Source of the DNA: Alistipes sp.
GTDB taxonomy: Bacteria; Bacteroidota; Bacteroidia; Bacteroidales; Rikenellaceae
Assembly: GCA_017463615.1 (NCBI GenBank)
Contig: JAFTOU010000028.1
Span: 1-64,000 of the forward strand
Reading direction: 5' to 3'
DNA: 64,000 nucleotides
Made by a program: the position numbers and the translations under genes. The notes under the pieces were generated by a model. The model made no database searches, was not told where the DNA came from, and saw nothing but the letters and a program-made list of their open reading frames with translations. Position 1 is the stretch's first letter; each line of letters starts with the position of its first letter. Below, piece after piece: positions 61,032-64,000 of the stretch.

Positions 61032-61158
61032 ATTTTATCGTGATAGTGTGCCACCTACGGCACATCCCTCAAATCCCCGAATGGGTAGTACGCTTTAGTA
61101 CAACCCATCCGGGGATTTTTCACGATATACCGTATTTGGCGCACTCTGACGATAAAAT
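61032..61158. repeat. R1 nested-palindrome element, copy g
   Basis: Outer arms ATTTTATCGT and ACGATAAAAT. Second arms AGTGTGCC...TACGG against CCGTA...GGCGCACT. The inner stem is AATCCCCGAATGGGT / ACCCATCCGGGGATT around GTACGCTTTAGTAC. It combines the outer arm of copy e, the second arm of copy b and the inner stem of copy f. It lies between convergent genes. Confidence 0.88.
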
Positions 61159-61200
61159 TGTGCAGAAAATGGACGATGGCGCAAACTGGATGGCGATATA

Positions 61201-61309
61201 TTAAAGGCTATTAAGGGTTATTAAGGGATGCGCAACCATTTTCTGTACTGCGTAGCGTCGCGCCAGCGACCATTAGTAACCCTTAATACTCTTTAATAGC
61301 CCTTAATAA
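61201..61309. repeat. R2 TTAAGG palindrome, copy 5
   Basis: Left arm TTAAAGGCTATTAAGGG, TTATTAAGGG; centre TACTGCGTAGCGTCGCG and AGCGACCATTAGTAACCC; right arm CCTTAATACTCTTTAATAG, CCCTTAATAA. This is the most regular copy. Confidence 0.85.
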
Positions 61310-61311
61310 AG

Positions 61312-61932
61312 CTAAAGACCAACAGCTAAACTCTTCAGCACCAGAGGTTCCATGATGGAGTAGCAGTGGCTGTTGGGGTGGACGCCGTCGTTGGAGAGGT
61401 GAGGGGGCAGGGAGCCGTCGGGGGCGGCGAGAGGGGTGTAGAGGTCCACGAAGCCGCGGTTTTTGCAGCGCGCGAAGCGTTGTATGCGGCGGTTCATGTC
61501 GCGGATAGACTCTACGGGCGCTATCTCTGGTCGCCAGTGGTAGCGTGCGGCGGGAAGTATGGTGCAGAGCACGACCCTAATTCCTGCCTTCTCGGCTTTG
61601 CGTGTCATCTGCTTTATATTCTTCATTATCAAGCGGTTAGGGATGTAGCCTTTGTTCTGCGCTATGTCGTTTGTGCCGCAGCAGATGACAACGGTTTGGG
61701 GGTTGTTGTCAATCACATCCTTATCAAAGCGGGCGAGCATTTGCGCTGTCACTTGACCGCTCTTTCCGCGGTTGAGGATGTTGTTTTTGCTGAAAAATTC
61801 GGGGTGTCCGCCATGCTTGGGGCTATCCCAGCTATCAAATATGGAGTCGCCCATAAATACGGCACGATACTGCGCCGAAACGGTTGTGTAGCAGAGTGTT
61901 AGCGCTGCTATGATGACCAAAAATCTTCTCAT
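61312..61932 (-). CDS. Secreted GDSL/SGNH esterase
   Basis: 206 residues from ATG 61932, which overlaps the stop of the upstream gene (ATGA). Signal peptide MRRFLVIIAALTLCYTTVSA-QY. SGNH blocks: AVFMGDSIFDSW with the Ser, NRGKSGQVTAQM with the Gly, CCGTNDIAQ with the Asn, and DGVHPNSHCY with the Asp-His pair. Probably a deacetylase or esterase acting on glycans. Its last five residues (LAVGL) and stop codon are encoded by an R3 repeat unit. Confidence 0.9.
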   Translation of the reverse strand: MRRFLVIIAALTLCYTTVSAQYRAVFMGDSIFDSWDSPKHGGHPEFFSKNNILNRGKSGQVTAQMLARFDKDVIDNNPQTVVICCGTNDIAQNKGYIPNRLIMKNIKQMTRKAEKAGIRVVLCTILPAARYHWRPEIAPVESIRDMNRRIQRFARCKNRGFVDLYTPLAAPDGSLPPHLSNDGVHPNSHCYSIMEPLVLKSLAVGL

Positions 61933-63710
61933 TTTAGGGTGCTGAAAGTTATGTTTGAGCTGTTGTAGAGCTTTACCTCTGTTGGCACAAAGTCTGCCGA
62001 GGTGCAGTGCCATAGATTGACAAACTGCTGTGGCGAGCTCTCGGCGAGTGGGAACCAGCTGCTCTGTACGCAGACCTTCAGGCGGTGTCCCGCTTTGAAG
62101 GTGTGGGCTATGTCGGGCAGTACGAAGCGAATCTTTGTCCTCTGGCCAGGGGTTACGGCCTCGGGTGCGCTGAAGGAGTTGCGATAGCGCGCACGCATTA
62201 TCTCTGCGCGGATAAGCATCTGATAGTTAGGCATTTGTGCATCCTCTGGGAACACATCCACGACCCTTACGGCAAAGTCGGCATCGGTGGTTGTTATCGC
62301 TACATCAAGCTCTACCGCGACCTCGCCCAGCAGGGTCTGCTGCTGAGTAAATGGCTCGGTGGTGAAGCACAGCACATCCTCGCGCGAGTCTGTAAAGCTC
62401 TGGTCTGCAACCATATACTCGCGGCGGCGATAGTCGGTGACCGAGTCATACGGAACGGGATTATCGGGGTCGGAGATGTAGCTCTGCCACTGAGTTGTTG
62501 TCGGCTCTGCGACCGTCAATTTGCCACCGTCAAGGTAGTACTTTATATCCTCCGCCTCGGCGGGTCTCCACTCCTCTGCCGTAAGCCAACTATCTGAGCC
62601 AGTGACAAATACGGCAACCTTCGGCAGACTCTCTAACGACCCCTTACCGCGCAGGTGGTACTCAAGAAATGGTAGCTCAAAGTGCTTGGTGTAGTAGCTA
62701 CTTCGTGCCTTGCTGCCGAAGTTCATATCGCCCAGCTTGTGCGCCTTGCGACCATTCCACGCCCCATGTGCCCACGGACCCATAACCAGTCGGCAGTCGG
62801 TCTGTGGCGACTGGCTGCGAATAGCCTTGTAGGTGTTCCACGCGCCATAGCAGTCCTCGGCGTCAAAAGTGCCTCCAACGACCATCACAGCGGGTTTTAT
62901 GTTGTGCATATAGCTTCTGACATTGCGCTGTTGCCACCACTCGTCATAGTCGGGATGTTCGCTCATCGCATCCCAGAAAGAGGAGGGGTGCATAACGCTG
63001 CGCAGCGAGTCGCGCGTAGCCCTGATGAAAAAGTGGTAGCGATCGGGGCTCATCTTGTGATTTCGCGTAGGTAGCCACTCGGTTGTCGGCTGATGGTTTG
63101 TGTGGCTGAGCATCGGCATCAGGTTGAAGGCATCGGAGAGCATCATCACCCCGTTGTGGTGCACATCGTCGCCCATAAACCAGTCAGTGACAGGCGCTTG
63201 CGGCATTATCGCCTTGACGGCAGGGTGGCCACTCAGACCGCCATACATCGCATAGAAGCCTGGGTAGGAGCAGCCCGTAAATGCCACGCAGCCGTTGTTT
63301 CCCTCAACATTATTCACCAGCCACTCTACGGTGTCGTAGGCGTCGGTAGCCTCGTTTACAGCGTGGCTCATCGGGCGGACATTCTCAAACTCGCCGCCAC
63401 TCATAAATCTACCGCGAACATCCTGATAGACAATAATATAGCCTCGCAGCACGAGGTTGCGCAGGCGGTAGGATGTCACCAGCGCGCGTGGAATACTCTC
63501 CCCATACGGAGCAGAGGAGTAGGGTGTACGCTCTATTAGTATCGGGTGATTTTTGCCCCACCGTGGCTTGTATATCGTGGTGTGCAGGGCAACCGAGTCG
63601 CGCATAGGGATGGAGCACTCCACCTTCTCGTACTTAACCCACGCCGTTTGCGACGCTATGGCTGCTGCCGCGACGATGGCTATCAATATTGAGTAAAAGA
63701 CCTTCTTCAC
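61929..63710 (-). CDS. CocE/NonD-family serine hydrolase
   Basis: 593 residues from the GTG at 63710 (GTG AAG AAG GTC); an in-frame TTG at 63734 lies inside a terminator hairpin and is less likely. Signal peptide VKKVFYSILIAIVAAAAIA. The alpha/beta-hydrolase core has YQDVRGRFMSGGEF, the nucleophile elbow GCSYPGFYAMYGG near residue 145, an acid near GGTFDAEDCYGAWN, and WAHGAW for the catalytic His. The C-terminal jelly-roll (about 420-590) matches X-Pro dipeptidyl-peptidase-like enzymes. It may act on peptides or esters in the periplasm. Confidence 0.88.
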   Translation of the reverse strand: MKKVFYSILIAIVAAAAIASQTAWVKYEKVECSIPMRDSVALHTTIYKPRWGKNHPILIERTPYSSAPYGESIPRALVTSYRLRNLVLRGYIIVYQDVRGRFMSGGEFENVRPMSHAVNEATDAYDTVEWLVNNVEGNNGCVAFTGCSYPGFYAMYGGLSGHPAVKAIMPQAPVTDWFMGDDVHHNGVMMLSDAFNLMPMLSHTNHQPTTEWLPTRNHKMSPDRYHFFIRATRDSLRSVMHPSSFWDAMSEHPDYDEWWQQRNVRSYMHNIKPAVMVVGGTFDAEDCYGAWNTYKAIRSQSPQTDCRLVMGPWAHGAWNGRKAHKLGDMNFGSKARSSYYTKHFELPFLEYHLRGKGSLESLPKVAVFVTGSDSWLTAEEWRPAEAEDIKYYLDGGKLTVAEPTTTQWQSYISDPDNPVPYDSVTDYRRREYMVADQSFTDSREDVLCFTTEPFTQQQTLLGEVAVELDVAITTTDADFAVRVVDVFPEDAQMPNYQMLIRAEIMRARYRNSFSAPEAVTPGQRTKIRFVLPDIAHTFKAGHRLKVCVQSSWFPLAESSPQQFVNLWHCTSADFVPTEVKLYNSSNITFSTLK

Positions 63711-63722
63711 AACTTGCAAAAT

Positions 63723-63751
63723 GAGGCTACCCAACAGTGTCGGATAGCCTC
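63723..63751 (-). terminator. Terminator of the tryptophanase-family gene
   Basis: On the minus strand GAGGCTATCC and GGGTAGCCTC pair over 10 bp (one G-T) around a nine-base loop, followed by ATTTTG. It stands between the 3' end of the lyase gene and the start of the CocE/NonD gene. Confidence 0.75.
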
Positions 63752-63773
63752 GCTATAGGGTTAGAACCTGTTA

Positions 63774-64000
63774 CTATAACTTCTCCAACTTAACGGTGAA
63801 GTGACGCATCAGCTCGGTCTCCCAAACGATCTTCACACCGCGAGTAATCTCGTTGCGGCGGTCAAATACATTCTTCAGAGCCACAGCGATAACATCCATG
63901 TGGTTGTTGGTGTATACACGACGAGCAACGCAGAGGCGGAGCAGGTCAAGACCACCAAAGCGGTTCTCGCGGGTTACAGGGTCACGGTCAGCCAGGATGT
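63774..64000 (-). CDS. Tryptophanase/tyrosine phenol-lyase family, C-terminal part
   Basis: Only the last 75 codons are in the window; the rest lies beyond the right edge. The readable part includes GGLDLLRLCVARRVYTNNHMD and ends LMRHFTVKLEKL. It aligns with the C-terminus of E. coli TnaA (ELLRLTIPRATYTQTHMD, VLRHFTAKLKEV). The family uses pyridoxal phosphate to split tryptophan to indole, pyruvate and ammonia, or tyrosine to phenol. The two activities cannot be told apart from this fragment. Confidence 0.85.
   Translation of the reverse strand, partial: ILADRDPVTRENRFGGLDLLRLCVARRVYTNNHMDVIAVALKNVFDRRNEITRGVKIVWETELMRHFTVKLEKL

Noticed and set aside
63711-63734. TTG at 63734 as the start of the CocE/NonD gene
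   Set aside because: It falls in the stem of the upstream terminator and puts eight extra residues before the signal peptide; GTG 63710 gives a normal n-region.
1-64000. tRNA, rRNA or tmRNA genes
   Set aside because: I looked through the intergenic regions for cloverleaf arms with TTCGAnTC-type loops and for rRNA stretches and found none; a covariance scan would settle it.

Overview
The window reads as chromosomal DNA of a Bacteroidales bacterium, probably Alistipes-like (Rikenellaceae). The phylum-level evidence is strong: promoters of the form TAnnTTTG, almost no Shine-Dalgarno sequences, a SusC/SusD pair with an ECF sigma and FecR anti-sigma, an aerotolerance (Bat) cluster, a DUF4290 protein, and many lipoproteins with a Cys lipobox. 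The genus is inference only. I see no rRNA, tRNA, CRISPR array, transposase or prophage.

Layout. 1-6.1 kb: a HAD phosphatase, then a tandem triplication of a two-gene cassette (small outer-membrane-barrel-like protein plus lipoprotein), ending in rdgB. 6.1-10.3 kb: folE facing a convergent operon of a thioredoxin-fold lipoprotein, lpxH, thyA and dfrA, so folate and dTMP genes meet across a repeat. 10.5-15 kb: DUF4290 gene divergent from an NtrC-like sigma-54 activator, a Cys-rich mini-lipoprotein, a DUF2520/kdsC/CYTH operon, and a candidate small RNA. 15.4-25.4 kb: SulP transporter; TonB receptor, calycin-like lipoprotein and nadC; an LtaS-like membrane sulfatase-fold enzyme; a DUF2156-GNAT fusion; comF. 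25.6-34.2 kb: dnaB, tdk, and a moxR/DUF58/bat operon with an unusual gene order. 34.3-51.3 kb: a 17 kb collinear surface locus with two giant repeat lipoproteins flanking a 42-residue peptide gene, a calcineurin-like phosphoesterase, ECF sigma, FecR, SusC, SusD, a DUF1735-like lipoprotein and a GH3 glycosidase with a PA14 domain. 51.6-64 kb: a mannitol-1-phosphate dehydrogenase-like gene, lipA, lipB, recJ, a glycerophosphodiesterase lipoprotein, a Pit phosphate transporter fused to a PhoU-like tail, a GDSL esterase, a CocE/NonD hydrolase, and the 3' end of a tryptophanase-family gene.

The least explained content lies between operons. Seven copies of a roughly 130 bp nested palindrome (called R1 here) start at or within a few bases of a gene's stop codon. 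The arms differ between copies but change together, so base pairing is kept; this is the signature of a selected RNA or DNA structure. R1 is often followed by a second palindrome (R2, built on TTAAGG) and by short AGCCAATAGCC-type units (R3), forming a composite spacer between one operon's stop and the next promoter. Other dispersed palindromes (R4 to R7) are nested among them. Several promoters sit 4 to 8 bases before the ATG behind an A/T hairpin, predicting leaderless or nearly leaderless mRNAs.
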